Origin: an uncultured Pelagibacteraceae bacterium
GTDB lineage: Bacteria; Pseudomonadota; Alphaproteobacteria; Pelagibacterales; Pelagibacteraceae
Direction of reading: 5' to 3'
DNA length: 64,000 nucleotides
Assembly: GCA_902604175.1 (NCBI GenBank)
Contig: CACKXR010000003.1
Span: forward strand, 1-64,000
Part shown: positions 1-8,358 of the stretch, one piece after another
How positions within the stretch are numbered: the first letter of the stretch is position 1
Layout: the number at the start of each line of letters is the position of its first letter
Translations under genes and position numbers: made by a program
The notes under the pieces: generated by a model
Database searches by the model: none
Told to the model about the DNA's origin: nothing
Seen by the model: only the letters and a program-made list of their open reading frames with translations

Positions 1-2
1 CA

Positions 3-89
3 AAAAAATACTTGATACCTTGTGAGAGAAGATTTGAAATTAATTCAGAAAATATTGTTGTTGGTTTTGTATCTAACGGCTGCTTTTAA
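3..89 (+). CDS. C-terminal fragment of a CDS truncated by the window edge (…KKYLIPCERRFEINSENIVVGFVSNGCF*)
   Basis: Open frame 3 from the window start to TAA at 87-89; product not recognised. Confidence 0.4.
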   Translation, partial: KKYLIPCERRFEINSENIVVGFVSNGCF

Positions 90-95
90 ATCTAA

Positions 96-121
96 CTTGC
101 GAGGATAAATATCCCCGCAAG
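96..121. terminator. Hairpin CTTGCG-A-GGAT..ATCC-C-CGCAAG downstream of hsp20 and of the partial + strand CDS; possible shared terminator or 3' stem
   Basis: Inverted repeat seen directly; no strong U-run on either side. Confidence 0.4.
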
Positions 122-132
122 CAAGGTTAAAC

Positions 133-579
133 TTATTTGATTTCTATAAGTTTCTTCTTTTTATGCTCTGGAATAATTCTTTCACAAGATATTGTTAAAA
201 GACCATCTTTAAGCTCAGCACCATTTACTTTTACATCATCAGCAATAGTGAATGATCTTGCAAATTGTCTTTGAGAAATACCTTTATGAATGATTTCTCC
301 ATCAACATCACTGTTCTCAGATTTATTAACTTGTTTAGTTCTAACCGTTAATAAATTATCCTCAAACTCAACCTCAACATCTTTTCTGTTAAAGCCAGCT
401 AATGCAACCTCAATTGCATAATTGTCCTTACCTGTTTTTCGAATGTTGTAGGGCGGGTAATTTGACTGCATTGTCAAATTTCCATTGCCTAGCATATTTT
501 CAAATTGATCAAACATATCATCGAAACCAATTGAAAAAGGTCTTAGTGAGTTAAATATAGATAAATCCTTACTTGTCAT
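133..579 (-). CDS. hsp20: Small heat shock protein, Hsp20/IbpA family
   Basis: Alpha-crystallin-type protein (YPPYNIRKTGKDNYAIEVALAGFNRKDVEVEFEDNLLTV); SD AAAGGAGG upstream. Confidence 0.93.
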   Translation of the reverse strand: MTSKDLSIFNSLRPFSIGFDDMFDQFENMLGNGNLTMQSNYPPYNIRKTGKDNYAIEVALAGFNRKDVEVEFEDNLLTVRTKQVNKSENSDVDGEIIHKGISQRQFARSFTIADDVKVNGAELKDGLLTISCERIIPEHKKKKLIEIK

Positions 580-585
580 TATATC

Positions 586-637
586 CTCCTTTGTTAAGCA
601 AGTTTACATTTAGTAAGCCCCATTAGGCGACTTACTA
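586..637 (-). promoter_or_regulatory. Two-hairpin 5' leader of hsp20; ROSE-like RNA thermometer candidate
   Basis: Proximal hairpin CUU(G)CUU-AACA-AAGGAG (586-602) covers the SD with one bulged G; distal hairpin UAGUAAGUC(G)CC-UAAU-GGGGCUUACUA (611-637). Confidence 0.55.
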
Positions 638-642
638 TTGTT

Positions 643-670
643 ATTTGGGAATTATTTTTATGATTTCAAG
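643..670 (-). promoter_or_regulatory. RpoH (sigma-32)-type promoter for hsp20
   Basis: CTTGAAA-N14-CCCAAAT on the minus strand. Confidence 0.6.
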
Positions 671-678
671 ATTAAAAA

Positions 679-2754
679 TTATATTTTATTTGTGATTTTT
701 AGTGCAAACGCATAGTCAACAGCAATTTCCTCAATTGCACCATCTCTACCAGATTTACCACCATGACCTGCATTCATTTCAGTTTTTAATAAAAGTAAAT
801 TATTATCAGTTTTGTACTCTCTTAATTTTGCAGTAAATTTTGCAGGCTCATCAAATAGGACCCGGTTATCGCTGAGGCTGGTGGTTATTAAAATATGTGG
901 ATAATCTGTTTTTTTTATATTGTTGTAGGGCGCATATGAAAAAATATAATCGAAGTGTTCTTTATTATCTTTAGCGTTTCCAAATTCATCAAATTCCCCA
1001 ACTGTTAAAGGTAGAGAATGATCTAGATTTGTTGTTAGTGAGTCAACAAAAGGTACAGCCATTATCATTCCTAAAAATAATTCTGGAGACTGATTTACAA
1101 CTGCGCCCATAAGTAATCCACCTGCTGATCCACCCATGCCAATGATTCTACCCTTAGAAGTATAATTATTTTCTATTAAATACTTACCTGCATGAATATA
1201 ATCTTCAAAGGTATTTTTTTTATTCGTTAGTTTTCCTTCTTTCCACCACTTCATTCCTTTTTCCATTCCACCTCTTATATGGGCAGTTGCCCAAATGATA
1301 TCTCTATCAATTAAACTTAATCTCGTTGATGAAAAACTTGGGCTCATGGAGTTTCCATATGACCCATAACCATAAAGGAGTAAGTTTGCAGACCCATCTG
1401 TTTTAGTTTTTTTATGACGTGTAATTGTTAATGGAACTAATCTTCCATCATGTGATTTGAACTCCACTCTTTCCACAATATAATTTTCTGGATCGTGTCC
1501 TGATGGGATCTCTTGCTCTTTAACAAGAATTTTGGATTTATTTGATAAATTATACTTATAAACTCTCGAAGGTGTTTTAGGTGAGGAATATCCAAGATAA
1601 ACTTCATCTGTGTCTCTATCTCTTTGAACAAGTGATACTCCAGGAACATATATAGTTTCATTGGCAAATATTAACTCTTGTTCAATATTTGTTGAGATAT
1701 TTCTAATAAATAATTTATCTAAAGCATTAGATGTTTCAGATCTAATAATCCAATTCTTTAGAAAAGTTAGACTTCCTATTAAAACCTCTTTCTTAGGTAA
1801 AATAAAAGGTTTCCAGTTTTGTTTTTCCAAATTATCTGTAATGTCAATTTTAAAATCTTCTGCATTTTTATTTGTATGATTATAAAATTTACCACCCCAT
1901 GAGTTTGTTGAGTATAGAACACCCCTATCTCTTTTCATTATAAGTTTTGGAAGAGGGTCTGACTCATCTACATTAAAATAATATTGTTCTGAGGTGTTAT
2001 GATCAGATGTATTTATAAAATAATATTTTTCATCTGAACTTAATACAATGCTAACTGTAAAAGCCTCACTTTTTTCCTCAAAAATTAACTTATCTTCATC
2101 TTTGAAATTTCCTATCTCGTGTCTATAAATTTTTCTTGCTCTGTGATTTTTATCTAGTTTTGAGTAAAAAATATATTTATCGTCTAAACTAAAAGTAATA
2201 CCCCCAGATGTTTCTGTAATTTCCTTAGAAATAATTTTATTTGTTTTTATATCCCTAATATGAATTGTATAATATTCAGAACCCTTAAGATCTAATGAAT
2301 AACCAAGATATTTATCGTTGTTACTTACCTCTAAGTCACCAACACCAAAGTACTCAGTTTTAATTTGCTCTTTTTCCTTATCTCCATTCCAAATTTCCTC
2401 AACTTTACTTGTTCCAATTTTTTTTCTAAGTTTAATTGAATAATTTCCTTTAGCTGTTGTTTTTGTCCAATATTCATAAGTGTGATCTTTGTAAGGCAAA
2501 GACTCATCATCTAACTTTATTCTTCCCTTGATTTCATCAAATAATTTTTTTTGTAATTTTTTAGTATCTTTTAAATGATACTCTGCATAAGAATTTTCCT
2601 GATCTAAATATTTTTTTACTTCAGGGTTTAATTTGGATTTATCTTTTAGAACTTCTAAGATATTTTTCTGATGTATCCAGCTATAATTATCTTCCCACTC
2701 GACATTGTGACAAGATTTTATCTCTAGTTTTTTTTTTAGATATGGTACTTTCAT
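679..2754 (-). CDS. ptrB: Oligopeptidase B, S9A prolyl oligopeptidase family
   Basis: GGSAGG nucleophile motif (RIIGMGGSAGGLLMGAV), GHGGKSGR near the C-terminus, beta-propeller-like N-terminal half. Confidence 0.93.
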   Translation of the reverse strand: MKVPYLKKKLEIKSCHNVEWEDNYSWIHQKNILEVLKDKSKLNPEVKKYLDQENSYAEYHLKDTKKLQKKLFDEIKGRIKLDDESLPYKDHTYEYWTKTTAKGNYSIKLRKKIGTSKVEEIWNGDKEKEQIKTEYFGVGDLEVSNNDKYLGYSLDLKGSEYYTIHIRDIKTNKIISKEITETSGGITFSLDDKYIFYSKLDKNHRARKIYRHEIGNFKDEDKLIFEEKSEAFTVSIVLSSDEKYYFINTSDHNTSEQYYFNVDESDPLPKLIMKRDRGVLYSTNSWGGKFYNHTNKNAEDFKIDITDNLEKQNWKPFILPKKEVLIGSLTFLKNWIIRSETSNALDKLFIRNISTNIEQELIFANETIYVPGVSLVQRDRDTDEVYLGYSSPKTPSRVYKYNLSNKSKILVKEQEIPSGHDPENYIVERVEFKSHDGRLVPLTITRHKKTKTDGSANLLLYGYGSYGNSMSPSFSSTRLSLIDRDIIWATAHIRGGMEKGMKWWKEGKLTNKKNTFEDYIHAGKYLIENNYTSKGRIIGMGGSAGGLLMGAVVNQSPELFLGMIMAVPFVDSLTTNLDHSLPLTVGEFDEFGNAKDNKEHFDYIFSYAPYNNIKKTDYPHILITTSLSDNRVLFDEPAKFTAKLREYKTDNNLLLLKTEMNAGHGGKSGRDGAIEEIAVDYAFALKITNKI

Positions 2755-2770
2755 TTGCCCTAGGAAATAT

Positions 2771-3274
2771 ATGAATATTATAATTTATACACTCTTAATT
2801 TTAATTATTTTATATTTTTTATTAAGATGGTTTTCTAATGCTGCTCTTAATAAAATGTCAAGAGGACTAAGATTACTATCAATTCTACTATTAGTAATTT
2901 TCGCAATATTATTTGCTATTGGAGGAAAATTTTTACTAACATTACCCTTAACTTTAGCAAGCCTAGCTCTTGTAAAGCTTAAAGGATTGTCCTTAATTCA
3001 ATTGCTTTCACTTTATAGACTTATTAAAACTTTAAGAAATTCTGGAAGATTTTCTTTTAACCAATCTATGGGCAATAATTCTTCGACATTGTCAGTTTCA
3101 GAAGCATATAAAATATTAAATTTAGATATTACAAAGAAACCTACTAAAGAAATTGTTAATAAAGCTTACTTAAAAATTCAAAAAAAAATTCATCCTGACG
3201 TTTCTCCAGAGACTGCAAGATTATCAACTATAGTCAATGAAGCTAAAGAAATTGTTCTTCAAGATATTTCTTAA
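2771..3274 (+). CDS. Membrane-anchored J-domain protein (TIM14/DnaJ-like)
   Basis: N-terminal TM segments, C-terminal J-like domain with HPD (KKIHPDVSPE). Confidence 0.75.
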   Translation: MNIIIYTLLILIILYFLLRWFSNAALNKMSRGLRLLSILLLVIFAILFAIGGKFLLTLPLTLASLALVKLKGLSLIQLLSLYRLIKTLRNSGRFSFNQSMGNNSSTLSVSEAYKILNLDITKKPTKEIVNKAYLKIQKKIHPDVSPETARLSTIVNEAKEIVLQDIS

Positions 3275-4212
3275 GATAATATTGATATAAATTTACTGAA
3301 TATTTTTTCTGGATTTATTTTATCTTTACCCAATGTATTATGAGAGACTATTTGCTCACCGTCAGGTATAATTGGGTACATGTTTGTTGAATAAGATCCA
3401 TAAATTAGAGGAGAGTCAGCCATTAATGTAATAGTTTTAATACCAAGGGCTGATGATAAATGTGCAAAGCTAGTATCATTACAAATTGCGATATTACAAT
3501 TTTTTATCAATGGTAAAATTTCATTAATTGAATAGTTGTCTAATGCAACACACTGGTTCTTAAATTCAGTATTTAAGATTTCATTTAAAATTTTCTGTTC
3601 ACCTTCATCCTTACCAGTAGCCAGAAAAAATCTGCATTTTTTTACATTTTTAATTTTTTTCATAAATTCTAAAAAGGTTTTTGAGGGAATTCTTTTTGTT
3701 GGTCCAGAGCCACCAATAGCAAGCAAGATATTAATTTCATCTGGTTTGATACTTAACTTCTCAGATGCTTCTTTAATTAAGTTTTTGTTAATTTGAATTT
3801 CAGGATTTTCAATAACATCGATACCTAAATTATCTTTGATTAATTTTTTTGCAGCACCAATGATATGCTGATTTTTTTTTTCAAAAAGGGGATATTGATA
3901 AATTTTTTTTATACCTGCTAATCTTGAGATCAAATTAAATCTTAACGAGGAATTAAAAATAAAAACTTTTTCAAAATTATATTTATTTAGTTCTCCTGCT
4001 AGTTTGATAGAGCCTAATATTCCATCATTTTTTTTTTGGTAAATTACTTGATCGATATAGGTTGTTTGATTTAAAAATTCCTCTGCTTTAGAGCTTGTTT
4101 TTGTAAGTAAACTAACTGGAGATTTAAACCTTCTTGAAATTGCTTTGATAAAAGGAAGATAAATTACCGTATCACCAATACCCATCTTATTTTGAATTGC
4201 TAATATTTTCAC
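3271..4212 (-). CDS. Glycosyltransferase family 9 (heptosyltransferase-like)
   Basis: VKILAIQNKMGIGDTVIYLPFIKAISRRF and CNDTSFAHLSSALGIKTITL motifs; GTG start at 4212 preferred over the 4341 ORF extension, which overlaps the + strand gene. Confidence 0.8.
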   Translation of the reverse strand: MKILAIQNKMGIGDTVIYLPFIKAISRRFKSPVSLLTKTSSKAEEFLNQTTYIDQVIYQKKNDGILGSIKLAGELNKYNFEKVFIFNSSLRFNLISRLAGIKKIYQYPLFEKKNQHIIGAAKKLIKDNLGIDVIENPEIQINKNLIKEASEKLSIKPDEINILLAIGGSGPTKRIPSKTFLEFMKKIKNVKKCRFFLATGKDEGEQKILNEILNTEFKNQCVALDNYSINEILPLIKNCNIAICNDTSFAHLSSALGIKTITLMADSPLIYGSYSTNMYPIIPDGEQIVSHNTLGKDKINPEKIFSKFISILS

Positions 4213-4261
4213 AAGTAATTTATAAACTTTACTATTCAGTTTTTTTATATAAATTTTTAAT

Positions 4262-5146
4262 ATGAGTAAAATTATTGGGATATATGCTGCCTCAATGTCA
4301 ATTTTAAATGGTGATTTGACATTAAATATTAAAAAAACCATTAAACATGCGGAAATGGTAATAGATAATGGTTGTCATGGAGCTGCAATTTTTGGAAGCA
4401 CCGGCCAGGCTCAGTTAATTCCTGTTTCAGAAAAAATAGGTCTTTTAAATCAATTAGCACAAAGCAAATACAAAGAGAAATATATTATTGGTACTGGATT
4501 AAATTCATTAGGAGAAACTATAAATTTAATGAGAGTTGCAAAATCTTTAAGTTTTAAAAAATTTTTAATAATGCCCCCAGCTTATTATAAGTATGGTGAT
4601 AAAGAGGTAATAGAATTTTATCGTAAAATAGTTGAGCAAATTCCTGATAGTAAAATAATTCTTTATAATTTTGAAAAATTATGTGGTTATAAATTTAGTA
4701 TTGAGTGTGTTGAAAAGCTTGTATCAAAATATCCAAATAACATTGTTGGAGTCAAAGATAGCTCATATAATTTGTTTGAAAATTTAAAAATAGACAATTT
4801 TTCAGTTTTACCAGGATCAGAGTCCAAATTACTAAAAGGACTTGAACTAGGCTGCTCAGGTATTATTACAGCAACCTGTAATGCAACATCAGAATTAGCG
4901 AGAAAAGTATACGATGATTTTCAAAATGGAAATGAGCAAAAAGTCAATCAAAAATTATGTGATGTTAGAAGTGTGTTTGAAAAATATAATTTAATATCAG
5001 GACTTCATACATATTTTGGAAAAAAAAATGAGTCTTACAAAAATATTTTACCTCCTTTAAGTATTTTAAATTCTGTTGAGTCAGAAGAATTAAATACTAA
5101 TTTGGAAAAGTTAAATTTTTCAACCCTTTCATCTCTGGCAGCTTAA
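4262..5146 (+). CDS. DapA/N-acetylneuraminate lyase superfamily protein (dihydrodipicolinate synthase-like)
   Basis: GAAIFGSTGQ…, ILYNF, Schiff-base Lys context VGVKDSS, GCSGIITATCN. Confidence 0.8.
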   Translation: MSKIIGIYAASMSILNGDLTLNIKKTIKHAEMVIDNGCHGAAIFGSTGQAQLIPVSEKIGLLNQLAQSKYKEKYIIGTGLNSLGETINLMRVAKSLSFKKFLIMPPAYYKYGDKEVIEFYRKIVEQIPDSKIILYNFEKLCGYKFSIECVEKLVSKYPNNIVGVKDSSYNLFENLKIDNFSVLPGSESKLLKGLELGCSGIITATCNATSELARKVYDDFQNGNEQKVNQKLCDVRSVFEKYNLISGLHTYFGKKNESYKNILPPLSILNSVESEELNTNLEKLNFSTLSSLAA

Positions 5147-5147
5147 T

Positions 5148-6338
5148 ATGCAACTTGCAAGATTTTTAAATAGTGTTTTTAAAAAAGATGGTTTTATATT
5201 AATTGATGCAAATTCAAAGAGTTACATCATTGGAAATCCAAAAAAAGAAAATCCGCTTAAACTAAAAATATTAAATAAAAAGCTGCATTATAAATTATTA
5301 CTTCATCCCGATCTTTATTTTGGTGAAGCATATACAGATGGAGAAGTTGTAATCGAAAATGGAAGCCTTACAGATTTTTTAGACCTTGCACTTATGAACT
5401 TTGGAAGAGGTGATCTTAATTTTTTTAGTTATTTAATGAATAGATTAAGAGGATCTTACAGATATCTAACAAATTTTAATTTTATAAAGAAATCAAAAAT
5501 GAATGTTTCCCATCACTACGATATTTCAGATGATTTATATGATTTATTTTTAGATCCAAAAAGACAATATTCATGTGCTTATTTTAAAAATGAGGATGAT
5601 ACATTAGAAGATGCTCAAAATAACAAAATACAACACATCATCAAAAAATTAAACATTAAGCCAAATCAAAAAGTTTTAGATATTGGTTGTGGTTGGGGAT
5701 CATTAGCAATTGACATAGCCAAAAGTGCTAATTGTGAAGTAACCGGAATAACCTTATCTGAAAATCAATTTAATTATTGTAAAAAAAAAGCAAAAGAGCT
5801 TAATCTTGAAAATCAACTCAACTTTAAGTTAATGGATTACAGAGAGCTTAATGAAAAGTTTGACAGAATAGTTAGTGTTGGCATGTTTGAACATGTGGGA
5901 AGAAAATTTTATCGTAAATTTTTCACTCAGGTTGAAAAAATGCTCAAAGATGATGGAATTTCCCTAATACACACTATTGGATCAGTAAATCCACCTCGCG
6001 ATCCTCATCCATGGATTACAAAATATATTTTTCCAGGTGGATATACGCCAAGTTTAAGTGAAGTTACTACACCAATTGAAAAAGCTGGATTGATTGTTGC
6101 GGATATTGAAGTTTTAAGACTTCATTACTCTCATACCCTGAGACATTGGAAAGAAAACTGTCTCAGAAATAAAGATAAAATAATTAAAATGTTTGATGAA
6201 AGATTTTTTAGGATGTGGGAATTCTATCTTGCAGGTTGTGAGATGGCATTTAAATGGGGTGATCAAGTTGTTTATCAATTTCAACTAACAAAAAATTACA
6301 GATCTACTCCAGTTACAAGAGACTATATTTATCAATAA
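5148..6338 (+). CDS. cfa: Cyclopropane-fatty-acyl-phospholipid synthase family methyltransferase
   Basis: VSHHYDISDDLYDLFLDPKRQYSCAYF, VLDIGCGWGSLAIDIA, FPGGYTPSLSE. Confidence 0.92.
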   Translation: MQLARFLNSVFKKDGFILIDANSKSYIIGNPKKENPLKLKILNKKLHYKLLLHPDLYFGEAYTDGEVVIENGSLTDFLDLALMNFGRGDLNFFSYLMNRLRGSYRYLTNFNFIKKSKMNVSHHYDISDDLYDLFLDPKRQYSCAYFKNEDDTLEDAQNNKIQHIIKKLNIKPNQKVLDIGCGWGSLAIDIAKSANCEVTGITLSENQFNYCKKKAKELNLENQLNFKLMDYRELNEKFDRIVSVGMFEHVGRKFYRKFFTQVEKMLKDDGISLIHTIGSVNPPRDPHPWITKYIFPGGYTPSLSEVTTPIEKAGLIVADIEVLRLHYSHTLRHWKENCLRNKDKIIKMFDERFFRMWEFYLAGCEMAFKWGDQVVYQFQLTKNYRSTPVTRDYIYQ

Positions 6339-6354
6339 ATTATTGATAGATATA
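6324..6354. repeat. Inverted repeat, 15-nt arms, 1-nt centre, one T/G mismatch, over the cfa stop codon
   Basis: TATATTTATCAATAA-A-TTATTGATAGATATA read directly. Confidence 0.7.
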
Positions 6355-6366
6355 AATCTTCTCGAA

Positions 6367-6540
6367 ATGAAAAAAAAATCAAAAAAATCAAAAAAATCAA
6401 AAAAATCAAAAAAAATTAAAAAAAAGGTTAAACTTAAAAATACTAGAAATACAAAAATATTAAGAAAAAAGGTAAAAAAAAATAGTTCTAAAATAAAAAA
6501 TAAACCTAAAATAAAAAATAAACCTAAAATAAAAAAAAAA
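6367..6540 (+). repeat. Short in-frame tandem repeats (AAAAAAATC x ~4, encoding KKS; then AAAATAAAAAATAAACCT x 2, encoding KIKNKP)
   Basis: Read directly at the start of the Lys-rich ORF. Confidence 0.8.
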
Positions 6541-7605
6541 TTAAAAAAAAATAAAGTTAAGAGTTATAAAAAAATTAAAAAATCTATTACTGTAAAAGTA
6601 AAAAAAGAAGATAGTTTTATTTTAAAACTAATTAATTTTCAAAATTCACTTAAGCCTGAATTTAAAATAAAATTAAATTTAAATTTTGAAAAATATATCC
6701 AGGGTTTTTTTGATAAAATTGCTAATACTATCGATCAGTACAGAGTAATTAAAAAAGATGAAGCCAGAAGAATAAAAGTAGAAAAACAAGAAAACGAGAG
6801 ATTAGAAAAAATTAAGAGAGCAGAGGAAAAACAAAAACAAGAAGATTTAAAATTTAAATTAAAAGAAGAAACACTAAAAGAAGAAATCAAAATTGAAAAA
6901 CAAAGAACGAAAGACATAAAATTATTTTTAAGAAAAGAACAAGCATTATTAAGAATTGAGCAGGCTGAGAAACAAAAACAATTTTTACAAAAATTAAGAT
7001 TAGATAAGCAAATTGAAAAATTTAGAGTTAGAGAAGTTAAAGAATTAGAAAAACTTGAAAAAATTTCTTTAAAAGAGAAAAGGGAGGATTATGCAGGTCT
7101 TCAACAAAGAATAGAAAAACTAAAAGAGAAATATCGAATAATAAGAGATCAAAAAATTAAGGAAAGGGTGGAGGCTCTAGGAGTAAAAATTCAAGGAGAT
7201 GAAGATAGAGAAACGCTTCTTAAAAAAGAAAAAGAATACTCAATAGCTAGACAAAAAATAGAATTTTCTTTGGAAAGTTTTTACAGAAGTGCAAGTAGTT
7301 TAGTTTTCCAATTAAACAAAAGACACGTAACAAGACATATGTCAATCTTTAGATGTATCGATAGAAGATTTGAGACAGGTGAGATTTTTGTTAAATGGGA
7401 CGAAGCAGCTGATGATGAATGGTTATTATTGATATACATTAAAAATAATTCACCAGACGAAGGTATAGTTATTGAAGATAAAACAAATCCAGAAAAAAAG
7501 ATTTCACATGAATTTAAAAATAATGAAATTTTTAAGGCTTCAGACACCATGGTAGACTCTTTAACTCATCTAATAGCCAGAAAAAGAGCCAAAAATGCCA
7601 ATTAA
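6367..7605 (+). CDS. Lys-rich, low-complexity/coiled-coil protein with a conserved-looking C-terminal domain; unknown function
   Basis: ATG at 6367; N-terminus MKKKSKKSKKSKKSKKSKKIKKK, charged helical middle, globular C-terminus (SFYRSASSLVFQLNKRHVTRHMSIFRCIDRRFETGEIFVKWDEAADDEW…). Confidence 0.75.
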   Translation: MKKKSKKSKKSKKSKKIKKKVKLKNTRNTKILRKKVKKNSSKIKNKPKIKNKPKIKKKLKKNKVKSYKKIKKSITVKVKKEDSFILKLINFQNSLKPEFKIKLNLNFEKYIQGFFDKIANTIDQYRVIKKDEARRIKVEKQENERLEKIKRAEEKQKQEDLKFKLKEETLKEEIKIEKQRTKDIKLFLRKEQALLRIEQAEKQKQFLQKLRLDKQIEKFRVREVKELEKLEKISLKEKREDYAGLQQRIEKLKEKYRIIRDQKIKERVEALGVKIQGDEDRETLLKKEKEYSIARQKIEFSLESFYRSASSLVFQLNKRHVTRHMSIFRCIDRRFETGEIFVKWDEAADDEWLLLIYIKNNSPDEGIVIEDKTNPEKKISHEFKNNEIFKASDTMVDSLTHLIARKRAKNAN

Positions 7606-7635
7606 TAGAACTAAATACATTTGGTAGTATTAATA

Positions 7636-7929
7636 ATGCTTCTTGGAATTATATTAATGGTTACTCTGTTCATAATTTTAACCTACGTTCTTTCATGGAT
7701 AAGGTATTTTAACAGTCTGGATCCTAGACTAGGTCAATCAACTTGGCGGTGGAGTTACGACTACCCTGTAATTGGAGTGAGAGACTTTTCAGATTTAGAT
7801 GATAGAGAGTTTGTTAAGTTAAGAAGAAAAAGAAATAGAATCATAACCTTGATGTACTCAATTGTATTAATAATGTTTATGCTTTCAATGTCATTACTAA
7901 GTGAAATAATGATATTTTTTTTAGCTTAA
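7636..7929 (+). CDS. Small membrane protein, unknown function
   Basis: Two hydrophobic segments flanking WRWSYDYPVIGVRDFSDLDDREFVKLRRKRNR; ATG at 7636 (TTG at 7621 possible). Confidence 0.65.
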   Translation: MLLGIILMVTLFIILTYVLSWIRYFNSLDPRLGQSTWRWSYDYPVIGVRDFSDLDDREFVKLRRKRNRIITLMYSIVLIMFMLSMSLLSEIMIFFLA

Positions 7930-8273
7930 TTTTTCAATTGTTTTTTATTTTTGAGATAAAGAAAGTAAGCAACAATTTCATATCCATAATTAAAAATTGG
8001 AAAAATTATTGGAAGTTTAAAAAATTTATATAAAAATCTATATTTAGGTATTTTCTGCCAAACATATAAAAAAGCTTCAGCCCCCTCTAAAATTTTATCA
8101 TTATCTTTTACATGTAATCGTCTTAAGAGCTGCTTGTCATCTTTATTAGTTTCTTTTTCTGCTAGTTCATTATTGGTAATATCGATCCAATCTATGTCTT
8201 CTATTTTTTCTTTTTTATACAAGTTTATTTCAGATCTACAAATTTTACAGGAATTGTTGAAATAAACTTTCAT
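7926..8273 (-). CDS. DCC family thiol-disulfide oxidoreductase (DUF393-like)
   Basis: MKVYFNNSCKICRSEINLYKK N-terminus, CxxC motif; internal ATG at 8273 preferred. Confidence 0.75.
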   Translation of the reverse strand: MKVYFNNSCKICRSEINLYKKEKIEDIDWIDITNNELAEKETNKDDKQLLRRLHVKDNDKILEGAEAFLYVWQKIPKYRFLYKFFKLPIIFPIFNYGYEIVAYFLYLKNKKQLKN

Positions 8274-8358
8274 ATTACAATAGTTATCTTCTAATAGATT
8301 TTTGTACATGTGTAAAAAGAGCAGTTGAAAAGAAAATATAAACCTTTATGTAACTGCT

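Noticed and set aside
611-637. Distal hairpin considered as a ptrB terminator
   Set aside because: It lies beyond the heat-shock-type promoter of hsp20, is not followed by a U-run, and is best placed at the 5' end of the hsp20 transcript; a dual role cannot be excluded.
6367-6540. Short tandem repeats considered as a CRISPR-like array
   Set aside because: Units are 9-18 bp, contiguous without unique spacers, and in frame within a Lys-rich ORF.
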